A stretch of 49,594 nt of DNA, from NCBI GenBank assembly GCA_003427395.1, contig BFEA01000013.1, forward strand, positions 601,994 to 651,587, given 5' to 3'. The position numbers were made by a program, and so were the translations under genes. Origin of the DNA: Chara braunii (Eukaryota > Streptophyta > Charophyceae > Charales > Characeae). The notes beneath the pieces are model-generated. The model had not been told where the DNA came from, searched no databases, and was given only the letters and a program-made list of their open reading frames with translations. This document shows positions 11,226 through 23,660 of this stretch, one piece after another (position 1 is the stretch's first letter; each line of letters begins with the position of its first letter).

Positions 11226-11626
11226 GATGGGAGGAAATAAAAGGATGAATCTGGACAGGATGCGCGCCGGGGTGCATTCCAAGATGAAGGAGAGGGAGGG
11301 CTGCATAAAAAACATATAGCTCACTCGATTCTTGATGGAATCGAGCGAACCGAGAGTCAAATTCGGGGTTATGACGTAGAGCGAGGTGAATGGCGGAAGT
11401 AGTTTTGTTGAAGGGTTAGTAAAAGGGAAGTTAGTAAGGAAAAGTTGTGTGTCGGACCTTCACGGTGGTGGATATGGCCGCATGAGAAGATGGAGATCTC
11501 GCTCGTCTCTTGATGAAAACGAGCGAGGGAGGAATCATTTCGACGGTTTTGACGCTGGGCGAATCCAAATCTGATGCTAGTTTTGGAAGAAAATTACCGG
11601 ACTAGGCGCTACTAAGAAAAAGCACC
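10691..11626. other. No gene; 41-bp A run and two related hairpins
   Basis: A run of about 41 A lies at 11182-11222. Two related hairpins share the loop TTGATG but differ in stem: CTCGATTC/GAATCGAG at 11324-11345 and CTCGT/ACGAG inside 11502-11523, about 178 bp apart, each followed by a GCGA word. Protein-like frames here come from homopolymers. Confidence 0.5.
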
Positions 11627-12126
11627 NNNNNNNNNNNNNNNNNNNNNNNNNNNNNNNNNNNNNNNNNNNNNNNNNNNNNNNNNNNNNNNNNNNNNNNNNN
11701 NNNNNNNNNNNNNNNNNNNNNNNNNNNNNNNNNNNNNNNNNNNNNNNNNNNNNNNNNNNNNNNNNNNNNNNNNNNNNNNNNNNNNNNNNNNNNNNNNNNN
11801 NNNNNNNNNNNNNNNNNNNNNNNNNNNNNNNNNNNNNNNNNNNNNNNNNNNNNNNNNNNNNNNNNNNNNNNNNNNNNNNNNNNNNNNNNNNNNNNNNNNN
11901 NNNNNNNNNNNNNNNNNNNNNNNNNNNNNNNNNNNNNNNNNNNNNNNNNNNNNNNNNNNNNNNNNNNNNNNNNNNNNNNNNNNNNNNNNNNNNNNNNNNN
12001 NNNNNNNNNNNNNNNNNNNNNNNNNNNNNNNNNNNNNNNNNNNNNNNNNNNNNNNNNNNNNNNNNNNNNNNNNNNNNNNNNNNNNNNNNNNNNNNNNNNN
12101 NNNNNNNNNNNNNNNNNNNNNNNNNN
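11627..12126. other. Assembly gap, 500 N
   Basis: Exactly 500 undetermined bases. The round length suggests a placeholder for a gap of unknown size. Any open frame across it is meaningless. The sequence resuming at 12127 is the same as at base 1 of the window. Confidence 0.99.
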
Positions 12127-13072
12127 GTAGGCTCAGATCTTTGCTCATCCTAGTGATAAAGGTGGCTTGGATCCGGTTGCGGAATTACTGGTTGCGTACG
12201 GCTGCGGTCTCTGTCTTGGTTCCAGCTGCACATCCGGGTCGTGGCCTTACTCCAAAAAGTCGCTGCCGACCTGACCATGGCTTTCTTTCCGTTGGGTACT
12301 GTTCATCACGCCCGTAGCGCTCTTCCCTCGGCTTGAATAAACCTGATTGGGCTGGTAGCCAGGTGCGTGCGTGAATCTTAGGCTAGAAAGAGAGAGGGAA
12401 AGGGGTAAGGAGCGCAAACATGGCCAGGGGCTTTTCCCATACGAATTCGTGCGTGTACTTGTTGGCAAAACCGAGGTCAGATTGTATTACTTTTTATAAT
12501 TCCAGCAACAGGCGAATGTAGCAGACCACAGGTTAGCGGAAGAGTCATTCTCATGTTGCGCATTAGGTGACGGCGTCTCGACAGAAGGGGAAGGGCTTAA
12601 TTACTTCACAATAGAACACGATGTACCTGACGCGGATTTAGCTGCATGTGCAGCCTAATATTTTTTTTTTTTAAGTCCGGTGAGAGCGGGGGGGGGCAAG
12701 GCACGAAGTCGCGGCCAAGAGTTGGTTGTTTTCTCCTCGACCAGATTCTTCCTTAACATGATCATGACCAGTTTCCTCGTCACTATCATCGCCTTCGTGA
12801 GCCAGGTGTTCCTAGTCACAGTAGCCATGCTGCGACCCGTCGAAATTTTCAGCGCAGAGTCGTAGTGATGGCGATCATCTTCAATCTGTTAAGACCATTG
12901 TCACGCTGGGCATGGCCATCTCAATCCCGACCTTACTCATGGTAGCGGTCGTGGTCGATGTGTCCATCCAAGTAATGACCATCCTTGGTTCCAAACGGTG
13001 GGATGCCGCTCCAGCTGGGTGCTTGCTAATTATTAGAGCCTGACCAGGTCTGTGGCCAGGTACACGTGCGGC
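12127..13072 (+). repeat. Direct repeat, copy 2 (pairs with 1-757)
   Basis: Nearly identical to 1-757, starting at exactly the same base. It carries about 196 bp (12809-13004) that copy 1 lacks, then matches again over CGCTCCAGCTGGGTGC to GGCCAGGTACACG. The 81-bp satellite array begins directly after it. The common start next to a gap suggests that the repeat broke the assembly. Confidence 0.85.
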
Positions 13073-13074
13073 TC

Positions 13075-14112
13075 GGGATTTCGTCACCGAAATTGTACTT
13101 CGGGATTTCGGGATTTTACTTAGTCATTTTTTCGAAGACATGTCCACACGGCATTCGGGATTTCATCACCGTAATCGCACTTCGGGGTTTCGGGATTTTA
13201 CATAGTCATTTTTCGTGAGTCGTATCCACATGGCGTTCGGGATTTCGTCACCGAAATCGCACTTCGAGATTTTTGGGATTTTACCAGATCGTTTTTTAAA
13301 GTCATAGTTGCACGGCGTTCGGGATTTCATTACCGAAATCGCACTTCGGGATTTTGGGATTTTACTTAGTCGGTTTTCGAAGTCATATCCGCACATGCGT
13401 TCGGGATTTCTTCACCGAAATCGCACTTCGGGATTTCGGGATTTTTCTTAGTCGTTTTTTCGAAGACATATTTGCACGACATTCGAGATTTGGTTACCGA
13501 AATCGCACTTTGGGATTTCCGGATCTTACTTGGTCGTTTTCGAGTCTTATCCGCACGACATTTATAATTTCGTCACGAAATTACACTTCGAGATTTGGGG
13601 ATTTCACTTAGTCGTTTTTCGTGAGTCTTATCCGCACGTTGTTCGGGATTTCGTTACCGAAATTGCACTTCCAGATTTCAGGATTTCGCTTAGTCATTTT
13701 TCGAAGTCTTATCCGTATGACATTCGGAATCTCGTTACCGAAATCGCACTTCGGGATTTCGAGATTTTACTTAGGCATTTTTCGTGATTCTTATTCGCAC
13801 GACATTCAGGATTTCGTCACCGAAATCGGACTTCGGGATTTCGGGATTTCGGGATTTTACTGTGTCATTTTTCGTGAGTCTTATCCGCATGGCGTTCGGG
13901 ATTTCGTCACAGAAATCGCACCTCGGGATTTCGGGATTTTACTAGGTCGTTTTTTGAAGTCATATCCGCACAGCGTTCGGGATTTCTATACCGAATTCGC
14001 ACTTCAGGATTTTAGGATTTTACGTAGTCGATTTTTCAAAGTCATATCCGCACGTGCGGTTCGGGATTTGGTCACTGAAATTGCACTTCAGGATTTCGGG
14101 ATTTTACTCTAC
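13075..14112 (+). repeat. Satellite array A, ~81-bp unit, ~12 diverged copies
   Basis: Units read roughly TTCGGGATTTCGTCACCGAA, ATCGCACTTCGGGATTTCGG, GATTTTACTTAGTCGTTTTT, CGAAGTCATATCCGCACG, repeating about every 81-86 bp. The ATTTCG-TCAC-CGAAAT segment is a small hairpin. Because the period is close to a multiple of three, long frames stay open here (for example 13621-14118), giving repeated FVTEIALRDFGILL-like peptides. The unit is homologous to the reverse complement of array B at 18.4-22.4 kb. I consider it satellite rather than gene. Confidence 0.9.
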
Positions 14113-15545
14113 TTTTAAAGAGCAGAGATTTTGCTAAACAGACTGTCATACATATAATGATATAACCCATATTGTCATTTATCTGAATGACTTTTTCTTT
14201 GCTGAAGCATTTTGTGTTGTCATTGTGAATGCACTTTCATTTCTATATTTCGATTCGGCCCTCATTTTCTTGCATAAATTAACTAAATACAATATTTTCA
14301 ATGGGGTTGGAATAGTGTATTGTCCTTGATATGTTAGAAGAATAACACATGAATTGGAAAACCATCGGAGGCAAAAAAACTGTTTGTTGGTGTCTGCATG
14401 TTGTCTGAGTACATGTAGGACTGTCTGTGTGTGTGACTTTGTGGGCTCGTGTGAATGCTGTGTGACCTCTTTCACCATCCTCTCATCTCTATCTGTCCCT
14501 ATGCAAGTTGTTCTCTTCCCGTTGGGTCCGATCTGTGTGTGTTGAGAATGCGTGTTGTTGCTGTGTTCCTAAGTTTGTGTGTGGTTAGTTCGTTGGTTTC
14601 TTTCTGTTGTCTGAGTGCATGTCAGACTGTCTGTGTGATCGCGTGGGGGTGTGAATGTCGTGTGGACTCTTTCCACCCTCCCCTCATCTCTCTCCATCTC
14701 AATGCAAGTCGTTCTCTGCCCACCCCGTGGTCCACTTTTTGCAATAAACAGCGAATGTAATGCAAATTTTTTTCTCATAAATTTATTATCTGATCCTTGG
14801 CTCACTAAACCATATTAAAAAGAAATAAGAGACGAAGAAATGGATGGTAACATTTATAGGCATCATAACATAATGTTCACCCTGATATTTTTTTTGTCAT
14901 TTTTTTGTGTTTGTCCATTTGGCATGTACATCCCATTTCGTTTCTGTCTCGAATGCTACAAAATGAAGAAATTATTGATATGTTTCCAAGTATGAAGGAT
15001 CCTCTTTGCTACGTTTTGTTTGACGCAAGTGGAATCAAGAGCAAAGCCATACGAAAGCGGTAGAAGCCCAAGTGCCCCATGATGCGGCTGAGGGTGATCA
15101 ACGGTGATGGCATAAATAATGATCGTATTGTTCCTCGGGATTCTCTTCTGGCCCTTTCTTGGAGGAACTCAGCGTCCGACCATGTGGTAACTCTTATATG
15201 GCCATGTTGCAGTGTGAGGTCATCACATGTGCCTACTCACCATATGGCTTAATAAAACTTCTATATATCGAGTGCGAAGTCACAGTGGTAACTCTGATAA
15301 GACCATGTTGCAGGTACGACATCACCACGGTCGCTTTTGAGGATCTCACTTTCATACAACACTTCCCCTGGCGGCCTAGTGCTGGACTGCAGATCGGATC
15401 GACGATCCGACGGTCCACATCCGAGTGCTCGTACTAGACCTAGGCTAAACAGGCCAAGCCAGCACTATTTACGAGGTAGTACCAGAGGACACATTGAGAC
15501 TTTGTGATGTGTCAGTTTTGCTTCAGCGCAGCGCTGCTACACCCA
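14113..15545. other. No gene; two small tandem duplications
   Basis: A ~210-bp-period duplication covers 14388-14530 and 14602-14732, sharing TTGTCTGAGT..CATG, GACTGTCTGTGTG, CTCTTTC and ATGCAAG..GTTCTCT. A shorter one, about 103 bp apart, covers 15185-15240 and 15288-15340, sharing GGTAACTCT and CCATGTTGCAG. Otherwise AT-rich, with no supported gene. Confidence 0.55.
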
Positions 15546-15556
15546 GCACTAAGTTA

Positions 15557-15588
15557 GGTGTCATGCAACACTGAGGAGAGAGAGAGAA

Positions 15589-15651
<63 letters not shown>

Positions 15652-15710
15652 ATGACTTGTTGACGTCACAGCTCGTTAGGTGTCATGCAGCACTGAGGAG
15701 AGAGAGAGAA

Positions 15711-15750
<40 letters not shown>

Positions 15751-15776
15751 TCGATGACTTGTTGACGTCACAGCTC
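15557..15776 (+). repeat. Tandem duplication containing (GA)n microsatellites
   Basis: Two copies of AGGTGTCATGCARCACTGAG, then (GA)n, then GTCGATGACTTGTTGACGTC followed by ACAGCTC lie next to each other. The first has a long (GA)n and the second has (TA)n plus a shorter (GA)n. The microsatellite therefore diverged in length and kind after the duplication. Arginine-glutamate repeat peptides in this area are artefacts. Confidence 0.85.
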
Positions 15777-15917
15777 CAGTTCCAGGGTAACAGTCTCCAG
15801 GAACTCCAAGACGACACCGTACACATTTGGGCCTCGGTCAGGAGGGAGTGAGAGAGTCAATCTTCCTTGCTCCAACTTTCCATCTTCGTCTTCTCCTCTG
15901 CCCTTTTCGGTTATTCC

Positions 15918-16349
15918 TCTTCTTTTTCTTTTTCTTTTTCTTTTTCTTTTTCTTCTTCACCTTCTTTAACTCCTCTACATTCGCTGGTAACGATGAGGGG
16001 CAGAAATCAATGGTAAATGATAGTGACATCAGCATTGACCAGTTACCGAACAGAGACTCTAGAGGTTATTTCCGGATTGGTATTCAACAACATGTAGATT
16101 AAGTATCATCGACACTTGAGATTCTTTATCGTCGACATTGGGGCTCTATGTCAGCAACATTTTGGATTTTGTTCGGTAACATTTGGGATTCTATATCGAT
16201 AACATTTTTTGTATTCCATATCAGTTTCCATGGCTGTTGACTTCACCTCCCTCTTCCACTTCGTCTCTTCTCCCCCACTTCATCTATGTATGGTTGTACA
16301 GACTGGCGCACTTTCTATGTATGAGCGTCAGACCATAACCCACTGATTG

Positions 16350-16391
<42 letters not shown>
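15918..16391. repeat. TTTTTC tract, ~34-bp degenerate tandem repeat, (TG)n
   Basis: A (TTTTTC)n-type tract lies at about 15918-15955. From 16103 to 16235 a degenerate ~34-bp unit repeats (GATTCTATATCGATAACATT-like) about four times. A (TG)n run spans about 16352-16391. No gene is supported between 15.78 and 16.64 kb. Confidence 0.65.
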
Positions 16392-16394
<3 letters not shown>

Positions 16395-16639
16395 TATGCA
16401 GTCTAGTCATTTGTAAGTCAGTATATGATTTAAGTCTTCCACTACATCGTAATCATCTTTTATAATTGATCAATTCTTGGTTCTGCACTTGTGTTTATTT
16501 GCACTAGTATGCAACAGGGGCACTCAGTGCCAACAAATTGAGATAGTTGGCTTGCTCCATTGTTGTCCATATGTATCTCGGACTATTGTCAACTTTTGTT
16601 TTTTTAACTTTTAATGAAAGTTGTAACAACGTTCTGAAT

Positions 16640-18350
16640 TGATTAGCAACTTGGGCTACCAAACCCGCACGAGCCCAATTGTCGTGCAGGGCGACCGGGC
16701 CAATACGCCCGAGACCCTCCCGCCAGGGTCACCCAGGGAGGTAAAAAAAACAACAAAAGAAAGAAAAAAAAAATTGATGCTAGGGGTATTTTGCACTCTC
16801 TGGGAGCTTCCAAAATTTGGCCTAATTTTAGTTCGTGGTGCACGTCATTTTTATAGGGGAGGCGGGGGGGGGGTAAGGGTCTTATAGTGGTTTCAAAGGA
16901 GTTGAAGGATTCTTCAAAAGGGGGTAATAATTTTCCTTCCTGTTTTTTATTTTTATTTCGATTTCTGTAAACAATATAAAAGTGACCCTCAGCCAAAAGT
17001 TGTCTTGATTGCTATCGTGCACTTTTTTTTTTCTTTTTTTCCGGGTTACTGGTAGGGACCCCGGCTTGCTCGGTTGCTCGGCAGATCATTCCGCTCAGGT
17101 CTCGTGCCAGCCTTGGGGACCCGGGCGGCATGGGTGGTACTTCCCGATGCACTTTTGTACGAGGGCAAAAGTGTCATATGCGCCAAAGTTCGCTAACCCA
17201 CATCGCGACCAACTTTTTTTCTTTTGGTAGGCGCTGCCAGCTATTCTGACCCGGTAGTGCTGAAGCCCAAAAGTTGTGGAGCATATACGTTTTACGCCTG
17301 CGGCCGATGTATGGGCCAAGTACTGGTGGTTTCAAAATTATGGTCGGGTGATTACTTATTGACCACTTAGAAAATGTAACTGGGTCACGCCCTAGCGGGG
17401 CCGCTTAATTAATAGGCTCGTTTTTTTTTTTTTTTTTAATTCTCTCTCTTTCAGTTCAAGAATTGTGAAATTCTAAGTATGCTACCGGCCACTTGGCTTC
17501 GGTAAGGGCAAATCAGGCCGCAAAGTCGGGGCCTCCAACCAGACCAAGTCTAAAGTGGCCCTCCAACTCTACAAGTCCTAGAAATTAACTATTTTTTTTT
17601 ACTTTCTCACTCTCCCAAATGGAAAGCAAACTCACGCGAAGGACGATATTTAATAGAGTTGCACCCCGACCCAGGCGCCAGTCCATTTTTTTTTTTTTTT
17701 ATATCTATCTGTCTCGGTTGAACAACTAGAATATTAACGGTATGCTACCAGTCACTTGGCTAAGGCGAATAAAAAGCAGGCCACATAGGTGAGTCTTTCA
17801 AGCCGATCGTGAAGAGGCCGAACATGTCGCTTTAAAGAATCTCGCACTAGTTTTGTTTTTCCACTTTTGCAGTCTTCCGATGAAAAGCAAAGTCAAAAAA
17901 TACAAAACATTCATGCAGGTCACACCTTAGTCTAACCACTAAAACAATTGTTTTTTTGTGCCTTTTTTTCGTTTTACGTTTTAGTTGAACAATTTGAATA
18001 TTTTCTATTAATTTTTATTTTTTTTTCCCTTTAACCTGTTTCAGTTTAAGAATTAGAAAACTCTCTATCAAAGTTTTTCTAAGGTTGGATATATCGCTCT
18101 ATAGAATCTCGTATCAGCTCAGTAATTTTTTTTTTCAACTAAAGAATATACATATATATATATATATATAGTTTTATGTGACGATATATTTATATATACA
18201 ATTCTTGTTTTTGTTTTTTTCAACCTGTTTCAATTTAAATAATTATAACAATCTCTATCAGAATCTTCTAATATTTTTTTTCAAATTATTTTCGTTGAAC
18301 CAATTTCAGTTTAACATTTAAAAAAATGTTTATCAACAGTATGTTTTCAT
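16640..18350. other. GC-rich/T-rich blocks and diverged CTGTTTCAGTTTAAG repeats, no gene
   Basis: GC-rich segments at 16650-16740 and 17040-17130 lie in roughly inverted orientation, each next to an A- or T-rich tract, resembling ends of a small non-autonomous element. Between 17440 and 18345 a ~40-bp motif (CTGTTTCAGTTTAAGAATTA, then CTCTATCAA) recurs in diverged form near 17445, 17710, 18035, 18220 and 18295. A (TA)n run is at about 18150-18168. Confidence 0.45.
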
Positions 18351-18421
18351 TAAATCAGAAGTCCACCCAATCAGAAAAATTTGCTTAGGGGGTCTCACTG
18401 AGGCCAGTACCCCCAGAAGAA

Positions 18422-21400
18422 ATGAAAGTATTTTCGTCATGCTAACGAAACCGGCAATACCTATTAAGATATAATTTTTATCAAGGCTTAGTAAATTCCT
18501 GAAATCCCAAAAAGTATTTTTGCTAACCAAACCACGAATACCTATCGACGTACAATTCATAGATAGGCTAAATAAAATTTTGAAATTCTAAAGTGTATTT
18601 TCGGCAATGAAACCCCGAACGCCTATTGAGATATAATCCCTAGAGAGACTAAGTAAAATTTTGAAACCCCGTAGTCTATTTTCGGTTACAAAACCCCGAA
18701 AACCTATCGAGATATAATCCCTATAAAGACTAAGTAAGATCCTAAAACCCCGTAGTGCATTTTCGCTAACGAAACCTCAAAAGTCTATCGAGATATAATC
18801 CCTAGAGAGACTAAGTAAAATCCCGGAACCCCATGATTTATTTTCGATAACAAAACCGCGAAAGCCTATCGAGATATCATCCTTAGAACGACTAAGTAAA
18901 ATTTTGAAACCTCGTAGTGTATTTTCGGTAACGAAACCCCGAAAGCCTATCGAGATATAATCCAAAGAGAGACTTAGTAAAATCCCAAAACCCCGTAGTG
19001 TATTTTCGGTAACGAAACCCCGAAAGCCTATCAAGATATAATCCTTAGAAAGATTAAGTAAAATCGTGAAACCCCAAAGTGTATTTTCGGTAACGAAACC
19101 ATTAAAGTTTGTCGAGATATAACCCAGAGACACTACGTAAAATTATAAAACCCCGCAGTGCATTTTCGCTAACAAAACCCCGAAAACTTGAAGTGTATTT
19201 TCGGTAACGAAACCCCGAAAGCCTATCGCTATATAATCCTTAGAAAGACTAAGTAAAATTTTGAAACCCCGTAGTGTATTTTCGGTAACGAAACCCCTAA
19301 AGCCTATCGAGATATAATCCATAGAGAAATTGCGTAAAATCCCGAAAGCCCGAAGTGTATTTTCAGTAACGAAACCCCGAAAGCCTAAACAATCCCTAGA
19401 GAGACTTATTAAAATCCCGAAACCCCGTAGTGCATTTTCGGTAACGAAACCCCATAAGCCTATCGAGATATAATCCCTAGAGAGGCTAAGTAAAATCATG
19501 AAACCACGTAGTGTGTTTTAAGTAACGAAACCTCAAAAACCTATCGAGATATAATTCCTAGCGAGACTGAGCAAAATCTCCAAATACCGTAGTGTATTTT
19601 CGGTAACGAAACCCCGAAAGCCTATCGAGATATAATCCCTAGAGAGACTAAGTAAAATCCCGAAACCCCGTAGTGCATTTTGGCTATCGAAACCCCGAAA
19701 GCCTATCGAGATTTAATCCCTAGAGAGACTAAGTAAAATCCCGAAAGCCAGTAGTGCATTTTCGGTAATGAAACCTCGAAAGTCTATCGAGATATAATCC
19801 CTAGAGAGACTGAGTAAAATCTCGAAACCCCGTAGTATATTTTCGGTAACGAAACCCTGAAAGCCTATCAAAATATAATCCCTAGAGAGACTAAGTAAAG
19901 TCTCGAAACGTCGTAGTGCATTTTCGCTATCGAAACCCCGAAAGTCTATCGAGATATAATCCCTAGAGAGACGAAGTGAAATCTCTAAACAATGTAGTGT
20001 ATTTTCAGTAACGAAAACCCCGAAAGCCTATCGAGATATAATCCCCAGAGATACTAAGTAAGATCCCGAAACCCCGAAGTGTATTTTCACTAACGAAACC
20101 CCGAAAGCCTATCGAGATATAATCCCTAGAGAGACTTAGTAAAATTCTGAAACCCCGTAATGCATTTTCGGTAACGAAACATCGAAAGCCTATCGAGATA
20201 TAATCCCTAGAGAGACTGAGTAAAATCTCGAAACCCCATAATGTATTTTCGGTAACGAAACCCTGAAAGCCTATCAAAATATAATCCCTAGAGAGACTAA
20301 GTAAAGTCCCGAAACGTCGTAGTGCATTTTCGCTATCGAAAACCCGAAAGTCTATCGAGATATAATCCCTAGAGAGACGAAGTGAAATCTATAAACAATG
20401 TAGTGTATTTTCAGTAACGAAACCCCGAAAGCCTATCGAGATATAATCCCTAGAGAGACTTAGTAAAATCCCGAAACCCCGAAGTGTATTTTCGGTAATG
20501 AAACCCCGAAAGCCTATCAAGATATAATCCCTAGAGAGACTTAGTACAATCCCGAAACCCTGTAGTGCATTTTCAGTAACGAAAACCCCGAAAGCCTATC
20601 GAGATATAATCCCCAGAGATACTAAGTAAAATCCTGAAACCTCGAAGTGTATTTTCACTAACGAAACCCCGAAAGCCTATCGAGATATAATCCCTAGAGA
20701 GACTTAGTAAAATTATGAAACCCCGTAGTGCATTTTCGGTAACGAAACCCAGAAAACCTATCGAGATATAATCCATAGAGAGACTAAGTAAAATTATGAA
20801 ACCCCGTAGTGTATTTTCGGTAACGAAACGCCGAAAGCCTATCGAGATGTAATGCCTAGAGAGAGTAAGTAAAATCCCGAAACCCCGTAGTGCATTTTCG
20901 CTATGGAAACCCCGAAAGCCTATCGAGATTTAATCCCTAGAGAGACTAAGTAAAATCATGAAACCCCGTAGTGTATTTTCGGTAACGAAACCCTGAAAGC
21001 CTATCGAGATATAATCCCTAGAGAGATTGAGTAAAATCTCAAAACCCCGAAGTGTATTTTTGGTAACGAAACCCCGAAATCCTGTATAATCCCTAAAGAG
21101 ACTTAGTAAAATCCCGAAACCCCGTAGTGCATTTTCGGTAACGAACCCCTAAAGCCTATCGAGATATAATCCCTAGAGAGACTAAGTAAAATCCCGAAAG
21201 CCCGTAGTGTGTTTTCGGTAACGAAACCCCAAAAACCTATCGAAATATAATCCCTGGAGAGACTTAGTAAAATCCCGAAACCCCGAAGTATATTTTCGGT
21301 AACGAAACCCCGAAAGTCTGTCGAGATATAATCCCTAGAGAGACTTAATTAAATCCCGAAACCCCGTAGAGTATTTTCGGTAACAAAACACCGAAAGTCT

Positions 21401-22414
21401 ATCGAGATATAATCCCTAGACAGACTAAGTAAAATCTCGAAACCCCGTAGTGCATTTTGGTAATGAAACCCCGAAAGCCTATCGAGATATAATCCGTAGA
21501 GAGACTTAGTAAAATCGAGAAACCCCGTAGTGCATTTTCGGTAACGAAACCCCGAAAGCCTATCGAGATGTAATCCCTACAGAACCTTAGTAAAATCCCG
21601 AAACCTCATAGTGCATTTTCGGTAACGAAACCCCGAAAGCCTTTCAAGATATGATGCCTAGAGATACTAAGTAAAATCTCGAAACCCCGAAGTGTATTTT
21701 CACTAACGAAACCCCTGAAGCCTATCGAGATATAATCCCTAGAGAGACTTAGTAAAATCCCAAAACCCCGTAGTGCATTTTCGTTAACGAAACCCCGAAA
21801 GCCTATCGAGATATAATCCCTAGAGAGACTAAGTAAAATTCGGAAACCACGTAGTGTATTTTCGTTAACGAAACCCCGAAAGCCTATCGAGATATAATCT
21901 GTAGAGAGACTTAGTAAAATCGAGAAACCCCGTAGTGCATTTTCGGTAACGAAACCCCGAAAGCCTATCGAGATATAATCCATACAGAACCTTAGTAAAA
22001 TTCTGAAACCTCATAGTGCATTTTCGATAACGAAACCTCGAAAGCCTATCGAGATATAATCCCTAGAGATACTAAGTAAAATCCCGAGACCCCGAAGTCT
22101 ATTTTCACTAACGAAACCCTGGAAGCCTATTGAGATATAATCCCTAGAGAGACTTAGTAAAATCCCGAAACCCCGTAGTGCATTTTCGGTAACGAAACGC
22201 CTAAAGCCTATCGAGATATAATCCCTAGAGAGACTAAATAAAATTTTGAAACCCCTAACTGTATTTTCGGTAACGAAACCACGAAAGTCTATCGAGATAT
22301 AATCCCTAGAGAGACTTAGTAAAATCCGGAAACCCCGTAATGTATTTTTGCTATAGAAACTCTGAAAGCCTATCGAGATTTAATCCATAGAGAGACTATG
22401 TAAAATCTCGAAGT
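18422..22414 (-). repeat. Satellite array B, 81-bp unit, ~49 copies, inverted relative to array A
   Basis: About 4 kb of an 81-bp unit that reads on the plus strand GTAGTGCATTTTCGGTAACG, AAACCCCGAAAGCCTATCGA, GATATAATCCCTAGAGAGAC, TAAGTAAAATCCCGAAACCCC. Copies are more diverged at the left edge (18.4-18.8 kb). Read on the minus strand the unit aligns with array A: TTCGTTACCGAAAATGCACT against TTCGTCACCGAAATCGCACT, and TTCGGGATTTTACTTAGTC in both. One minus frame is open through many copies because 81 is 27 codons, with a repeating GFVTENTLRGFGILLSLSRD-like peptide. There is no start context, domain or signal to argue for a real protein. Confidence 0.93.
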
Positions 22415-23660
22415 GTTTACGATGTTCATTATATTTCATGAAATATATAGTATCCATTAACCACTTCTCTCTAAATAGATTGAGTATAACAAGGGTGATA
22501 GTTATTTACGTAGATAGTCTTATGATACAATTTCCAATGCTTGATCAACTGATAAAGTTCGAATCCATTCATATATCTTTCAAGAGTCCGATAAATCTAA
22601 TCGGACTCTTTATGCAATGTTTCTTAAACTTAATTTATTATCATACTTTACTATATATAACCTCAAACGGATACGTATGTTTCAAATTGATGACCTAGTA
22701 TTTCGCTCGCTATATTATTCGCCCCTAAGGCTTAATCTGTCACTAAGTGGTTGATGAAATAATTAATTTATATCTCATGATTAAATATTATTCTAATAAA
22801 CAACCCTATCAATTAATCCTCATATCACATTGACCTAATGTTATAAACTTATTCCTACTAACTAGGCAACCTCTAACTGTTGAGATAATTAAACGTGGTA
22901 TTGCCCTCTTTTATTTCATTTACCTACTCATATCATCTCACACTATATTTATAATCGGTTTTATAGCGTCTCATCACAATACATATCCCAAGTTTGCCTT
23001 TCTGAAAATTATACCAAAAAATCGAGGTTCTTTGTATCAGAATGGACCTGATATACGTTAATTTTCCACCGTCTAAATATACCTACTTTGTACATGACTT
23101 TGCTACAGTATAATGTTGACAGCTAAACGGTTATTATTTTTTGTAGATAGTCCTAAGCCCATATGTTGCATAATGCAACCTTCAGAGTCGGACTATTATC
23201 GAGAGACCGAGTCCATCATTAGGATCTATATCATATCGCTCTTAAGAATTTGATAATCTATTTAGATTTTGTAACAATAATTAATAGGGTTAGTTTTATC
23301 TACAAACCATTCGTCAAGAAGTATGACACACGACTTCGCGAACGCACATGGTCTTTAAGTAGTTAGTCTATCAGCTATGCACTTTTGGGGTTCAGGAGGT
23401 ATTTTCGACACTCACGTACATTATCCTAACTCCAGGAGAGAATTATCAGTATGCTTCACCTTCCTTTTCCCTCATCGTAGCAGCATCATTTCTCGTTATT
23501 CGAAAGGGGTACCTTAATGACGAGATATTGAGGAGATTCAACCCTTCTTATATTTTCTGATACTGACCTAGATCTGAGATTCAATCCTCATTCGAACTAG
23601 TGCTTCCGCCAGGCTAGCCCAAGACAAGCAACACCTGAACCTACTATAATTGTCTTTCGT
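22415..23660. other. AT-rich non-coding DNA, nothing recognised
   Basis: Low-complexity AT-rich sequence without tandem structure. An 86-codon plus frame (22438-22698) has a composition typical of AT-rich chance frames. No RNA gene or element is evident. Confidence 0.5.

Noticed and set aside
11612-12148. Open frame across the N gap
   Set aside because: It consists almost wholly of undetermined bases.
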